The translations under genes and the position numbers were made by a program. A stretch of DNA of 22,824 nt from an uncultured Eubacteriales bacterium (lineage in GTDB: Bacteria; Bacillota; Clostridia; Oscillospirales; CAG-272): the NCBI GenBank assembly GCA_934503195.1, contig CAKSVM010000050.1, positions 1 through 22,824 on the forward strand. Direction: 5' to 3'. Positions 14,643 to 21,715 of the stretch are shown piece by piece; positions within the stretch are counted from its first letter, which is position 1; every line of letters begins with the position of its first letter. The notes under the pieces are model-generated. The model was not told where the DNA came from. It did no database searches and worked only from the letters and a program-made list of their open reading frames with translations.

Positions 14643-15035
14643 ATGGAAAACATAACTAAATCGGCGGCTCCGAAGAAGCTGAAGCTGCTTATCACGGTGG
14701 TGAACCGGACAAAGGCCGAGCTTTTCTGCGATCTTCTCGGCGGCTGCGAGGTGAATATGCAGGCTGTGCTTTTAGGCGAAGGCACGGCGAGCGACGAGAC
14801 GATGCGACTCCTTGGTCTTTCGGACAAAGACAAAGCGGTGATTCTGAGTGTGATCCGCGAGGACAGAGCGGCGGGCGCGCTTGAGATGCTGTCGTCGAAA
14901 TTTGAAACAATAAAAAACGGGAAAGGAATCGCGTGGACGGTACCGTTTGACAGCACGATCGGCGTGGCGGTCTACAGATTTCTCTCGAACAGTCTGGAAG
15001 GAGCTGAGACAAAATGGAATTCGCACACGAAATGA
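14643..15035 (+). CDS. P-II-like regulatory protein, first copy
   Basis: The 130-residue protein begins with a short tail and then the ferredoxin-like P-II core: KLKLLITVVNRTKAELFCDL, AVLLGEGTASDETMRLLGL, DKAVILSVIRED and GKGIAWTVPFDSTIG. The last part corresponds to the B-loop and following strand of P-II trimers. The T-loop region (about residues 48-65) looks shorter than in GlnB/GlnK and has no obvious uridylylation tyrosine. It follows the DUF1538 gene by 13 bp with a GGGGGGAAG ribosome site. It likely works with the next gene product as a sensor acting on the membrane protein. Ligand and partner are inferred, not shown. Confidence 0.78.
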   Translation: MENITKSAAPKKLKLLITVVNRTKAELFCDLLGGCEVNMQAVLLGEGTASDETMRLLGLSDKDKAVILSVIREDRAAGALEMLSSKFETIKNGKGIAWTVPFDSTIGVAVYRFLSNSLEGAETKWNSHTK

Positions 15036-15352
15036 TAATCTGCATAGTGAACACGGGATTCAGCGTTGAGGTAATGGACGCGGCAAGGTCAGCCGGCGCG
15101 CGCGGCGGAACGGTTATAAACGCGCGCGGAACAGCGGGAAAGGAAGCCGAGAAGCTGTTCAACATTTCGATCCAGCCGGAGAAAGAGCTTGTTGTGATTC
15201 TGGTCGAGCATAGCATTCGCGACGCCGTGCTTCACGCGTTATACAAAGGCATAGGACTAGGCACAGCGGCACAGGGTATAGCCTTTGCTCTCCCGGTAGA
15301 CGCCGTGGCGGGCGGCGAGCCGCCGGTGGCGGACATCGCGAACAACGCTTAG
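15014..15352 (+). CDS. P-II family regulatory protein, second copy
   Basis: The 112-residue protein is the clearer P-II homologue of the pair. It has the strand IICIVNTGFSVEVMDAARSA, the GARGGTVINARGTAG segment leading into a short T-loop, the strand ELVVILVEHSIRDAVLHALY and a B-loop-like region LGTAAQGIAFALPVD. Length matches the family. Against classical GlnB the T-loop lacks several residues, including the modified tyrosine, so uridylylation is unlikely. The gene overlaps the previous one by 22 bp in another frame and uses AAGGAG about 10 nt upstream of the ATG, which implies coupled expression of the two, possibly in a fixed ratio or as a heterotrimer. Confidence 0.87.
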   Translation: MEFAHEMIICIVNTGFSVEVMDAARSAGARGGTVINARGTAGKEAEKLFNISIQPEKELVVILVEHSIRDAVLHALYKGIGLGTAAQGIAFALPVDAVAGGEPPVADIANNA

Positions 15353-15444
15353 CGGCATGCCTCAGGCGTACGATTTCCGCGTCGTCCGCGATTTGTCATC
15401 GAGGCGGCCGGGAGCGGTCAGGCGGAGAGAATTATAATAAAAAG

Positions 15445-15480
15445 ATCAGCGTAAACGGTATCGGAATCGTTTACGCTGAT
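15445..15480. terminator. Bidirectional terminator between P-II operon and solute-binding gene 2
   Basis: ATCAGCGTAAACG (15445-15457) pairs with CGTTTACGCTGAT (15468-15480). TTTT follows on the + strand and CTTTTTATTATAA on the - strand, so it can end both convergent transcripts. Confidence 0.9.
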
Positions 15481-15498
15481 TTTGCATTTAATGAATTT

Positions 15499-16956
15499 TT
15501 ATTCCGCTTTCTCGGTCAGATAGCTGACAACGCCCTTGTAGTATTCTTCAACGGTCGATTTATCAGCGGCGATCTTCGACGCTATCGAGGAAGAATCGGA
15601 GACAAGCCCGGGGAGCTTCATAACCCATCCGCTGAAGCCGTCGTAGAGGTACGCGAAGTCGATCACACGCGAGTCGAGGATCTTTCTGAGCATCTTCACC
15701 GATTCCTCGTCGCGCGTACCCTTCTGTTCAAGTGCGATTCCGCAGTAGGTCGGGATGACGTCCCTGTAGCTGAGCGCGGACATCGACTCGACGACCGCGC
15801 CGACGATTTCACGCTGCTTATCGCTGGTCGTTATCGGAATGAACATGATATTCGCGCCGCCGTCGACAACGGTGTAATATTCCTCCTGAGCCTCATCGTA
15901 CTTCGGGAGCGGGAGGACACCGTATTCACTCTTAAGGCTGCGCATTTCATCCACAACGAGGTCGCTGACCTGAAGCGGCGCGAAGAGAACCGTTTCATTC
16001 ATGAAGAGCTGCGTGCGTTTATCCACCGCGGTCGCGATGCTGTCGGATTTCTTTATCGAGCCGTCATTTTCGTTGAAGAGCTTTGCGAGCTTTGTGAGGA
16101 CGTCGATCGACTTTTCGGACGAGATATCGGTTGTGACTTTGAGATCCTTATCGACCGTCGCGAGTCTGACGTTGTTCGCGTAGACAAACGCCGCGAGCTG
16201 ACATCCGTCCTGATTCGCGCCGATTCCGAAGAAGTCATCGATATCGCGCTGGCTGTTTCCGTTGAGGTCGTTATAGAGTCCGGTGATTAGTGTGTTGAGC
16301 TTATCAATCGTCCACTTGCCGTCGTCGACGAGCTTATAGAGATCCTCGATCTTATATTCGTCGGCCTTGGTCTTGTTGTAGGCCATGAGCCATGTCTGTT
16401 CGGCGTACATAACGCAGAGGTCGCTCTCGATAAGGAGGAGCTTGTCTCCGACCGACGCCTCCTGAATCGACTTTGTGTACCACGGGTTGCTGAAATCGAC
16501 GTAGGGAATCGTATTCCAATCGACATAGCCGCCGTTCACCGCCGATCTGGCCGAGCCGAACATCTGTCCGAAAACAAGGTCGAATTCGTCCGAGCCGCTC
16601 ATGATCGAGTTCATAACCGTTTTGTCAAGCTCGTTGTAGTTCTGTCTGACTGTCTCGACGAACTTTACCCCGAAGCGATCCTCAGTGTCCTTATTGCGGT
16701 TGTAGATCGCGTCGTTGACGTATTCTCCGGTCTCTTCCTCGGCAAAGAAGCTGTTTCTTGTCGAGTCCTGTTCGATCGTGCGGAACTCATAGCCGTCGAA
16801 ATTCATTTCGGGAACCGAGTCGGCGTACTTTGTGGTTTCGGGTTCCGTTTCGGAGGTCTGAGGGTCGGTCACAACTGGGTCGGCGGCTCCGCCGCCGCAC
16901 GACGCGAGAAGCGAAACCAAAAGAAGCAGGGAAATAAAGCTGTACTTGCGTTTCAT
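15499..16956 (-). CDS. Extracellular solute-binding lipoprotein (ABC type), copy 2
   Basis: This 485-residue paralogue of the 8942-10399 product has the same layout: basic start, hydrophobic core, lipobox LLASC with C20, a Thr/Glu-rich linker (about 24-43) and a family-1-like binding domain. Differences cluster in the linker and around residues 295-325 (DSIATAVDKRTQLFMNETVL against DNIKILGSERTKLFVADRVL in copy 1). The C-terminal third is nearly the same. The two may therefore bind related but not identical ligands. No membrane or ATPase component of a transporter is nearby. It is divergent from AraC regulator 2 and ends at a strong bidirectional terminator. The ligand is unknown. Confidence 0.85.
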   Translation of the reverse strand: MKRKYSFISLLLLVSLLASCGGGAADPVVTDPQTSETEPETTKYADSVPEMNFDGYEFRTIEQDSTRNSFFAEEETGEYVNDAIYNRNKDTEDRFGVKFVETVRQNYNELDKTVMNSIMSGSDEFDLVFGQMFGSARSAVNGGYVDWNTIPYVDFSNPWYTKSIQEASVGDKLLLIESDLCVMYAEQTWLMAYNKTKADEYKIEDLYKLVDDGKWTIDKLNTLITGLYNDLNGNSQRDIDDFFGIGANQDGCQLAAFVYANNVRLATVDKDLKVTTDISSEKSIDVLTKLAKLFNENDGSIKKSDSIATAVDKRTQLFMNETVLFAPLQVSDLVVDEMRSLKSEYGVLPLPKYDEAQEEYYTVVDGGANIMFIPITTSDKQREIVGAVVESMSALSYRDVIPTYCGIALEQKGTRDEESVKMLRKILDSRVIDFAYLYDGFSGWVMKLPGLVSDSSSIASKIAADKSTVEEYYKGVVSYLTEKAE

Positions 16957-16992
16957 TGGTATCTTCCTTTCGTAATTTTTATGATCAATATT

Positions 16993-17001
16993 ATTATATC
17001 A
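16993..17001 (-). promoter_or_regulatory. Extended -10 promoter of solute-binding gene 2
   Basis: On the - strand TGATATAAT is an extended -10 (TATAAT at 16993-16998). At 17-bp spacing the -35 position reads TGGAAT (17016-17021), weak like its counterpart TGGTAA in module 1. Confidence 0.7.
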
Positions 17002-17021
17002 CGTCTTTATATAAGATTCCA

Positions 17022-17062
17022 TGATTCTTGTGGCAAAAAACTTTGCTCATGTGATATCTTTC
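17022..17062 (+). promoter_or_regulatory. Putative AraC operator, module 2
   Basis: TCTTGTGG (17026-17033) and TCATGTGA (17047-17054) are imperfect direct repeats 21 bp apart. The segment aligns without gaps to 10461-10501 and, as there, ends against the -35 of the AraC gene. The distance from the - strand -10 to the + strand -35 is 70 bp in both modules. Confidence 0.5.
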
Positions 17063-17091
17063 TTGACAGAACACCCGAATCGTGATATAAT
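17063..17091 (+). promoter_or_regulatory. Promoter of AraC regulator 2
   Basis: TTGACA (17063-17068), a 17-bp spacer and TATAAT (17086-17091) preceded by TGA. Confidence 0.92.
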
Positions 17092-17114
17092 ATCCTCAGA
17101 AAGGGGATGAGTGA

Positions 17115-17984
17115 ATGAAGAACCCGACCGGGAAGGTGGTAAAATCCCTGAGGATTTCGCGCACCAACACCTATACTCTCGCGAAGAACCGCACGCATTA
17201 TCCGCATTCGCATGAGTTTCTCGAATTATACATCCACATTTCCGGCAAAGCCGAGTACATGATTGAGAACGGAATCTGGCCGATCGACTACGGCTCGGTC
17301 GTGATAACGCGCGAAAACGAGCTTCACTGCATAAGAATTTCCGAGGACTGCATATTACAGAATATTTACTGCGAGTTTGAGCGCGGGCTTTTCGAGAATT
17401 TCGCGCCAGAGCTTCTGTCCTGCTTTGACGATCGTCCGCTCGGACAGCGTTGTGTGATTTCGCTTCCGCGCGAGACAACTGATCGGTGCGTGGCGAAGCT
17501 GCTTGACGCTTGCGCGGCAGCCGAGGAGGCGTCATCGATCGGAATGTACGAGGCGCGCGCCGGATTCATGTCGGTGCTCTGCGAGGTGAACCGTGTCTGG
17601 GCGAGACAGGATATTTTCGGCACGGCCGAGAGCGTTCCGTTCAGCGCGCGCTCGATGCTTTACGGAAAGGCGATTTCGATGTTCTACGAGCACTGCGCCG
17701 ACATAAGAACGGTAGGCGAGTTCGCGGATCGGCTTTACGTCTCGCGCGAGCATCTTTCGAGGTGCTTTTCGGCCGAGATCGGCATACCGGTGAGCAAATT
17801 CATGGTTCAGAGCCGGGTGAGGCTTTCGACTTTCTACTTAAAGCAGGGATTCGGACTTGACGAGGTCTGTTCCAAATGCGGATGGAACGATTACTCATAC
17901 TTCATAAGTACTTTCCGCCGTGAGATCGGAATCACTCCAGCAAAGTACCGTGAGAAGTATTTCGGGAAGAGGGGCGGAGGATGA
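17115..17984 (+). CDS. AraC-family transcriptional regulator, copy 2
   Basis: The 289-residue paralogue of the 10553-11413 product has the same cupin-like sensor (YPHSHEFLELYIHISGKAEY) and C-terminal double helix-turn-helix (VGEFADRLYVSREHLSRCF; LDEVCSKCGWNDYSYFISTF; ITPAKYREKYFGKR). The DNA-binding half is almost identical to copy 1, so cross-regulation is possible. The sensor-linker part around residues 135-185 differs most. The start at 17115 has AAGGGGA 7 nt upstream and sits 24 bp after the promoter -10. It likely controls the divergent solute-binding gene and itself. The inducer is unknown. Confidence 0.92.
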   Translation: MKNPTGKVVKSLRISRTNTYTLAKNRTHYPHSHEFLELYIHISGKAEYMIENGIWPIDYGSVVITRENELHCIRISEDCILQNIYCEFERGLFENFAPELLSCFDDRPLGQRCVISLPRETTDRCVAKLLDACAAAEEASSIGMYEARAGFMSVLCEVNRVWARQDIFGTAESVPFSARSMLYGKAISMFYEHCADIRTVGEFADRLYVSREHLSRCFSAEIGIPVSKFMVQSRVRLSTFYLKQGFGLDEVCSKCGWNDYSYFISTFRREIGITPAKYREKYFGKRGGG

Positions 17985-18022
17985 GCGGCCGTCCGGTTTT
18001 GCAAAAAATTAACACTCCTTAC

Positions 18023-18051
18023 TTGAAATGACACGGCCGCTGTGGTATAAT
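18023..18051 (+). promoter_or_regulatory. lysA promoter
   Basis: TTGAAA (18023-18028), a 17-bp spacer and TATAAT (18046-18051) preceded by TGTGG. Confidence 0.88.
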
Positions 18052-18106
18052 CATCATGACAGCCAAAGTGCCGTCAGTGCTTTTCAAAATAAAAGGAGAT
18101 CATGAA

Positions 18107-19366
18107 ATGAAAACCCCGTTCATAACCAAATCAGAGCTTGAAGAGATCACGAAAACCTACCCCACCCCCTTCCATATCTACGACGAGCGCGGAATCAGAA
18201 AGCGCGCCAGAGACCTTAACTCCGCCTTCTCGTGGAATAAGGGCTTCCGCGAATACTTCGCCGTCAAGGCTACGCCGAACCCCGCGATACTGAAAATCCT
18301 CAGGGAAGAGGGCTGCGGAGTCGACTGCTCGTCGCTCACCGAGCTTATGATGTCCGAACGGGTCGGATTCACCGGACACGAGATCATGTTCTCGTCGAAC
18401 GAGACCCCCGCCGAGGATTTCATCCTCGCGAAAAAGCTCGGCGCGATCATCAACCTCGACGATTTCACGCATATCGATTTTCTCGAAAAGGTGACGGGCG
18501 GGATCCCGGAGACGATCTGCTGCCGATACAATCCCGGCGGAGATTTCAAGATCAGCAACCGCATAATGGGCAGCCCGAGCGAGTCCAAGTACGGAATGAC
18601 GCCCGATCAGATCATCGAGGCGTACAGGATCCTGAAGGAGAAGGGCGCGAAGAGATTCGGAATCCACGCCTTCCTCTCGTCGAACAACACCGACAACGCT
18701 TATTATCCGACGCTCGCCGCCGAGCTTTTCAGAATGGCTGTCAGAATCAAGGAGGAGACCGGAATCGCGCTTTCCTTCATCAATCTCTCGGGCGGAGTCG
18801 GAGTCCCGTATCTTCCCGACGCGGCGGAACCCGATATCTTCGCGATCGGAGAGGGCGTGAAGAAGGTCTACGACGAAATTCTCGTCCCGGCCGGACTTGA
18901 CAATGTCTCGCTCTTCACCGAACTCGGACGCTGGATGCTCGCGCCGAACGGACACCTCGTCACCCGCGCGATCCACGAAAAGCATATCTACAAGGAATAC
19001 ATCGGAGTCGACGCCTGCGCGGCCAACCTCATGCGCCCGGCGATGTACGGCGCGTACCATCACATAACCGTCATGGGCAAGGAGAATTCTCCCCGCGACC
19101 ACGTCTACGACGTCGTCGGCGGACTCTGCGAGAACAACGACAAATTCGCCGTCGACCGTAATCTCCCGAAGATCGACATGGGCGATCTGCTTGTCATCCA
19201 CGACGCCGGGGCGCATGGCTTCTCGATGGGCTACAACTACAACGGAAAGCTCAGATCGGCCGAGCTGCTCTATAAGGACGACGGAAAGGTCGAACTCATC
19301 CGCCGCGCCGAGACTCCCGAGGATTATTTCGCCACGCTTTACGTCAACGATTTTTTCAGAAAGTAA
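18107..19366 (+). CDS. lysA: Diaminopimelate decarboxylase, variant LysA
   Basis: The 419-residue protein is a fold-type III PLP-dependent decarboxylase, most likely the last enzyme of lysine synthesis (meso-diaminopimelate to lysine). The PLP lysine is K54 in FAVKATPNP. The glycine-rich phosphate site is NLSGGVGVPY, the GVDACAANLMRPAMYGAYH block follows, and C341-E342 provide the LCENNDKF active-site segment. Two usual LysA motifs are altered: HCHIGSQ reads HAFLSSN, and DAGAYGFSM reads DAGAHGFSM. I recognise this variant as widespread in Clostridia, but another diamino-acid decarboxylase activity is possible. The start at 18107 has AAGGAG 8 nt upstream. Its stop overlaps the next start by one base (TAATG). 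Confidence 0.8.
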   Translation: MKTPFITKSELEEITKTYPTPFHIYDERGIRKRARDLNSAFSWNKGFREYFAVKATPNPAILKILREEGCGVDCSSLTELMMSERVGFTGHEIMFSSNETPAEDFILAKKLGAIINLDDFTHIDFLEKVTGGIPETICCRYNPGGDFKISNRIMGSPSESKYGMTPDQIIEAYRILKEKGAKRFGIHAFLSSNNTDNAYYPTLAAELFRMAVRIKEETGIALSFINLSGGVGVPYLPDAAEPDIFAIGEGVKKVYDEILVPAGLDNVSLFTELGRWMLAPNGHLVTRAIHEKHIYKEYIGVDACAANLMRPAMYGAYHHITVMGKENSPRDHVYDVVGGLCENNDKFAVDRNLPKIDMGDLLVIHDAGAHGFSMGYNYNGKLRSAELLYKDDGKVELIRRAETPEDYFATLYVNDFFRK

Positions 19367-19950
19367 TGGATATAGATTCGTTTCTTGACTTCCTTCACGC
19401 CGCCGAAAAGCTGAAATGCGCCACGCGTCACTGCGACACGACCTCGGGACGGCGCGAGAGCGTCGCCGAGCATTCGTTCAGACTCGCGATGATGGCTGAG
19501 CTTGTCCGCGGAGAATATCCGACGCTCGACATGGATAAGGTCGTTAAGATGTGTATTTTCCACGATCTCGGCGAGGCCGTGACCGGAGACATCCCGGCCT
19601 TTTTCAAGAACGATTCCGACCGCAAGGTCGAGTCTGACGCGGTTGACTCGCTGATAAAAATTCTCGGCGAGCCGGAATATTCTGAGCTTAAGCCGCTTTT
19701 TTCCGAAATGGAGGCACTTGAGACTTCCGAGGCGAAGCTTTATAAATCGCTTGACAAGCTGGAGGCTCTGATTCAGCACAACGAGGCCGACATTTCGGGC
19801 TGGCTTCCGCGCGAATACGAGCTTCAGCTGACCTACGGCGAGAAGGAATGCGATTTCTCACCCTTCACGAAAAGGCTCCGCGAGAGGGTGAAGGCCGACT
19901 CGGCCGCGAAAATTTCGGCTGAGAGGAAAAAATTACACGAAAGTCCTTGA
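19366..19950 (+). CDS. HD-domain protein, YfbR-like 5'-deoxynucleotidase
   Basis: The 194-residue protein has the HD metal-dependent phosphohydrolase fold: H36 in ESVAEHSF, H66-D67 in IFHDLGEAVTGDIP and a later aspartate in SLDKLEALIQHNE. The EHS, HDLGE and DKLEA pattern is that of the YfbR/HDDC2 group, which hydrolyses deoxynucleoside 5'-monophosphates, so a role in nucleotide pool balance is likely. The exact substrate is not shown. It is coupled to lysA by a TAATG overlap, and the promoter of the next gene lies across its last codons. The C-terminus is lysine- and glutamate-rich. Confidence 0.85.
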   Translation: MDIDSFLDFLHAAEKLKCATRHCDTTSGRRESVAEHSFRLAMMAELVRGEYPTLDMDKVVKMCIFHDLGEAVTGDIPAFFKNDSDRKVESDAVDSLIKILGEPEYSELKPLFSEMEALETSEAKLYKSLDKLEALIQHNEADISGWLPREYELQLTYGEKECDFSPFTKRLRERVKADSAAKISAERKKLHESP

Positions 19951-19975
19951 AATCCGGGGCAATGTGTGGTATAAT
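19947..19975 (+). promoter_or_regulatory. Promoter of the isomerase/epimerase gene
   Basis: TTGAAA (19947-19952), a 17-bp spacer and TATAAT (19970-19975) preceded by TGTGG. The -35 overlaps the stop codon of the HD gene. Confidence 0.88.
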
Positions 19976-19981
19976 GTTCAT

Positions 19982-20074
19982 ATCGGATAAAATCCGTCCC
20001 GAATAGGGCGGAACGTCCGGTTTGCCGATCTCCTGTCGGCACAATAAATTCAATATTCACGGAGGAAAAATTTT
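19982..20074 (+). promoter_or_regulatory. Structured leader of the isomerase gene
   Basis: The roughly 93-nt untranslated leader can form CGGAT/ATCCG (19983-19996), an alternative TCCGTCCC/GGGCGGA stem just after it, and TGCCGA/TCGGCA (20024-20042), then a ribosome site CGGAGG near 20060. The first two stems are mutually exclusive. No terminator T-run and no riboswitch class that I recognise. Confidence 0.35.
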
Positions 20075-20890
20075 ATGGCACTTCCTGTTGCGTTACAGCT
20101 TTACTCGATCCGCGACGAGGTCGCGAAGGATATGAAGGCGGCTCTTCTCAAGGTAAAGGAGATGGGCTACGCCGGCGTTGAGTTCGCCGGACTCTACGGA
20201 CACACCCCGGCTGAGGTCAAGGCTATCTGCGAGGAGGTCGGACTCTGCCCGATTTCGGCTCATGTCCCGATCGACGATATGGTCAAGGCTCCCGAGGAGA
20301 CGGTCGCCGCTTACGCTGAGATCGGCTGCAAGTTCATCGTCGTTCCCTACGTCATCGAGGAGAGACGCCCGGGCGGCTCGAAGTTCGATCAGACCATCGA
20401 GGACATGAAGATGATCGGCGAGGTCGCGAACAAGCACGGCATGACCCTTCTCTATCACAACCACGACTTTGAGTTCGTAAAGCTCGACGGCGAGTACGGA
20501 CTTGACGTCATCTACAACCGCGTTCCGGCTGACCTTCTCAAGACCGAGATTGACACCTGCTGGGCAAACGTCGGCGGCGTTGACCCGTCCGCTTACCTTC
20601 TCAAATACACCGGCCGCGCTCCGGTTGTCCATCTGAAGGATTTCTCGGGCGAGAAGTCTGACGATATGTATGAGCTTATCGGCATCGAGAAGAAGGGACC
20701 GAAGCGTCCTTCGAACTTCGAGTTCAGACCCTTCGGCTTCGGCTATCAGAACGTTCCGAACATCCTTGACGCGTCGGTAAAGGCGGGCGCGCAGTGGGTC
20801 GTCGTCGAGCAGGATCAGCCCTCGATGGGCAAGACCCCGCTTGAGTGCGCCGCTATGAGCCGCGCTTACTTAAAGCTCCTTGGCTGGTAA
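20075..20890 (+). CDS. Sugar-phosphate isomerase/epimerase family TIM-barrel protein
   Basis: The 271-residue protein belongs to the xylose-isomerase-like (AP endonuclease 2 fold) TIM-barrel group that includes IolE, IolI and hydroxypyruvate isomerase. Visible elements are LQLYSIRDEV at the N-terminus, GVEFAGLYG, YHNHDFEF with metal-binding residues, TEIDTCWANVGGVDP, VVHLKDFSG and VVEQDQP. These supply the acidic and histidine metal ligands for aldose-ketose or epimerase chemistry. The substrate cannot be assigned. It has its own promoter and a strong CGGAGGAA ribosome site. Codon use looks more biased to GTC, AAG and CTC than in neighbours, compatible with high expression. The next gene overlaps its end by 11 bp. 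Confidence 0.85.
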   Translation: MALPVALQLYSIRDEVAKDMKAALLKVKEMGYAGVEFAGLYGHTPAEVKAICEEVGLCPISAHVPIDDMVKAPEETVAAYAEIGCKFIVVPYVIEERRPGGSKFDQTIEDMKMIGEVANKHGMTLLYHNHDFEFVKLDGEYGLDVIYNRVPADLLKTEIDTCWANVGGVDPSAYLLKYTGRAPVVHLKDFSGEKSDDMYELIGIEKKGPKRPSNFEFRPFGFGYQNVPNILDASVKAGAQWVVVEQDQPSMGKTPLECAAMSRAYLKLLGW

Positions 20891-21656
20891 GTTTTCGGGT
20901 TATCTGCTCTGTTCCGATTTTGACGGGACGATAACGACCGACGGCCGGAGTGTCACGCCCGAAAACCTCGACGCGATACGTTATTTCACGTCCGAGGGCG
21001 GGTATTTCACGATGGCGACCGGAAGATTTCCCGATCATTTCATCCCGATGGAGAGCTTCGGGATAAACACATACGTCATCGCGCTCGGTGGAAGCGTCAT
21101 CGCCGACATTTCGGACGGCGTAAAGATCGTCTCCGAGCGGAACATCGACCCCGAGATCATAAAAAAGCTCGGCGTGAGATTCATGGGCGGGGAGATCCCG
21201 AACGTGAAAAGGCTGGTCATCCATTCCGACTCGGGCTCGGTTACGCTGACTCCGGGAGATCCGGAAAATCTCACGAACCTCTCGGCCGCGCTCTCGCGTC
21301 CGGTCTGCAAGTTCATCGTGATGGAGGAACCCGCGGTCGGAAAAGAGCTTCGGAAGTACATGATAAGCGAATTTTCCGAGCTTGATTTCGAGATGAGCTG
21401 GTGCGCGGGACTCGAAGGATTTTCGAAGGGCGTCAACAAGGGCAGCGCGGTGAAGCTTCTCCGCGAAAGACTTGTCGGAATACACACCGTCGTCTGCGTC
21501 GGCGACTATGAAAACGATATCTCGATGATAAAGTACGCCGACATCGGCTACGCCCCGGCAAACGCCTTTGATGGCGCGAGAGCGGCGGCCGACCGGATAA
21601 CTGTCCCCTGCCGCGAGAACGCGATCGCGGCGATAATAAACGAACTTGGCGCGTAA
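20880..21656 (+). CDS. HAD-IIB family phosphatase (second)
   Basis: The 258-residue protein has motif I CSDFDGTITTDG with D13 and D15, motif II FTMATGRFPDHF, the lysine motif KGVNKGSAVKLL and motif IV GDYENDISMIKYADIGYAPANA. This is the Cof-type HAD-IIB layout with a C2 cap between about residues 85 and 180. It is likely a cytoplasmic sugar-phosphate phosphatase. The only plausible start is TTG at 20880, 11 bp inside the previous gene, without a clear ribosome site, suggesting translational coupling to the isomerase. The pairing hints at a shared phosphosugar substrate. It ends 12 bp before a terminator hairpin. Confidence 0.87.
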   Translation: MAGKFSGYLLCSDFDGTITTDGRSVTPENLDAIRYFTSEGGYFTMATGRFPDHFIPMESFGINTYVIALGGSVIADISDGVKIVSERNIDPEIIKKLGVRFMGGEIPNVKRLVIHSDSGSVTLTPGDPENLTNLSAALSRPVCKFIVMEEPAVGKELRKYMISEFSELDFEMSWCAGLEGFSKGVNKGSAVKLLRERLVGIHTVVCVGDYENDISMIKYADIGYAPANAFDGARAAADRITVPCRENAIAAIINELGA

Positions 21657-21668
21657 AGCCAGAAAAAT

Positions 21669-21702
21669 ACGGCGGGCCGGAATTTTCCGATCCGCCGTTT
21701 TT
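21669..21702 (+). terminator. Intrinsic terminator after the HAD gene
   Basis: ACGGCGG (21669-21675) pairs with CCGCCGT (21692-21698), with an inner CGGAA/TTCCG stem, followed by T to 21702. The ribosome site AGGAGA of the next gene begins at 21705. Confidence 0.88.
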
Positions 21703-21715
21703 ACAGGAGAATGAC

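Noticed and set aside
15353..15444. Possible small gene or RNA between the P-II operon and the terminator
   Set aside because: No start with ribosome site, no promoter and no clear structure other than the terminator hairpin downstream.
8942..17984. Composite transposon bounded by the two paralogous modules
   Set aside because: The modules encode lipoproteins and regulators, with no transposase, terminal inverted repeats or target duplications; a tandem duplication explains the layout better.
18001..18022. GCAAAAAA block upstream of the lysA promoter resembling the module 2 AraC site
   Set aside because: Only an A-tract with a few flanking bases matches, the 21-bp repeat is missing, and spacing to the promoter differs.
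18131..19216. Long open frame on the - strand (about 361 codons) opposite lysA
   Set aside because: It is antisense to a well-supported PLP decarboxylase gene, with low-complexity charged content and no start signals.
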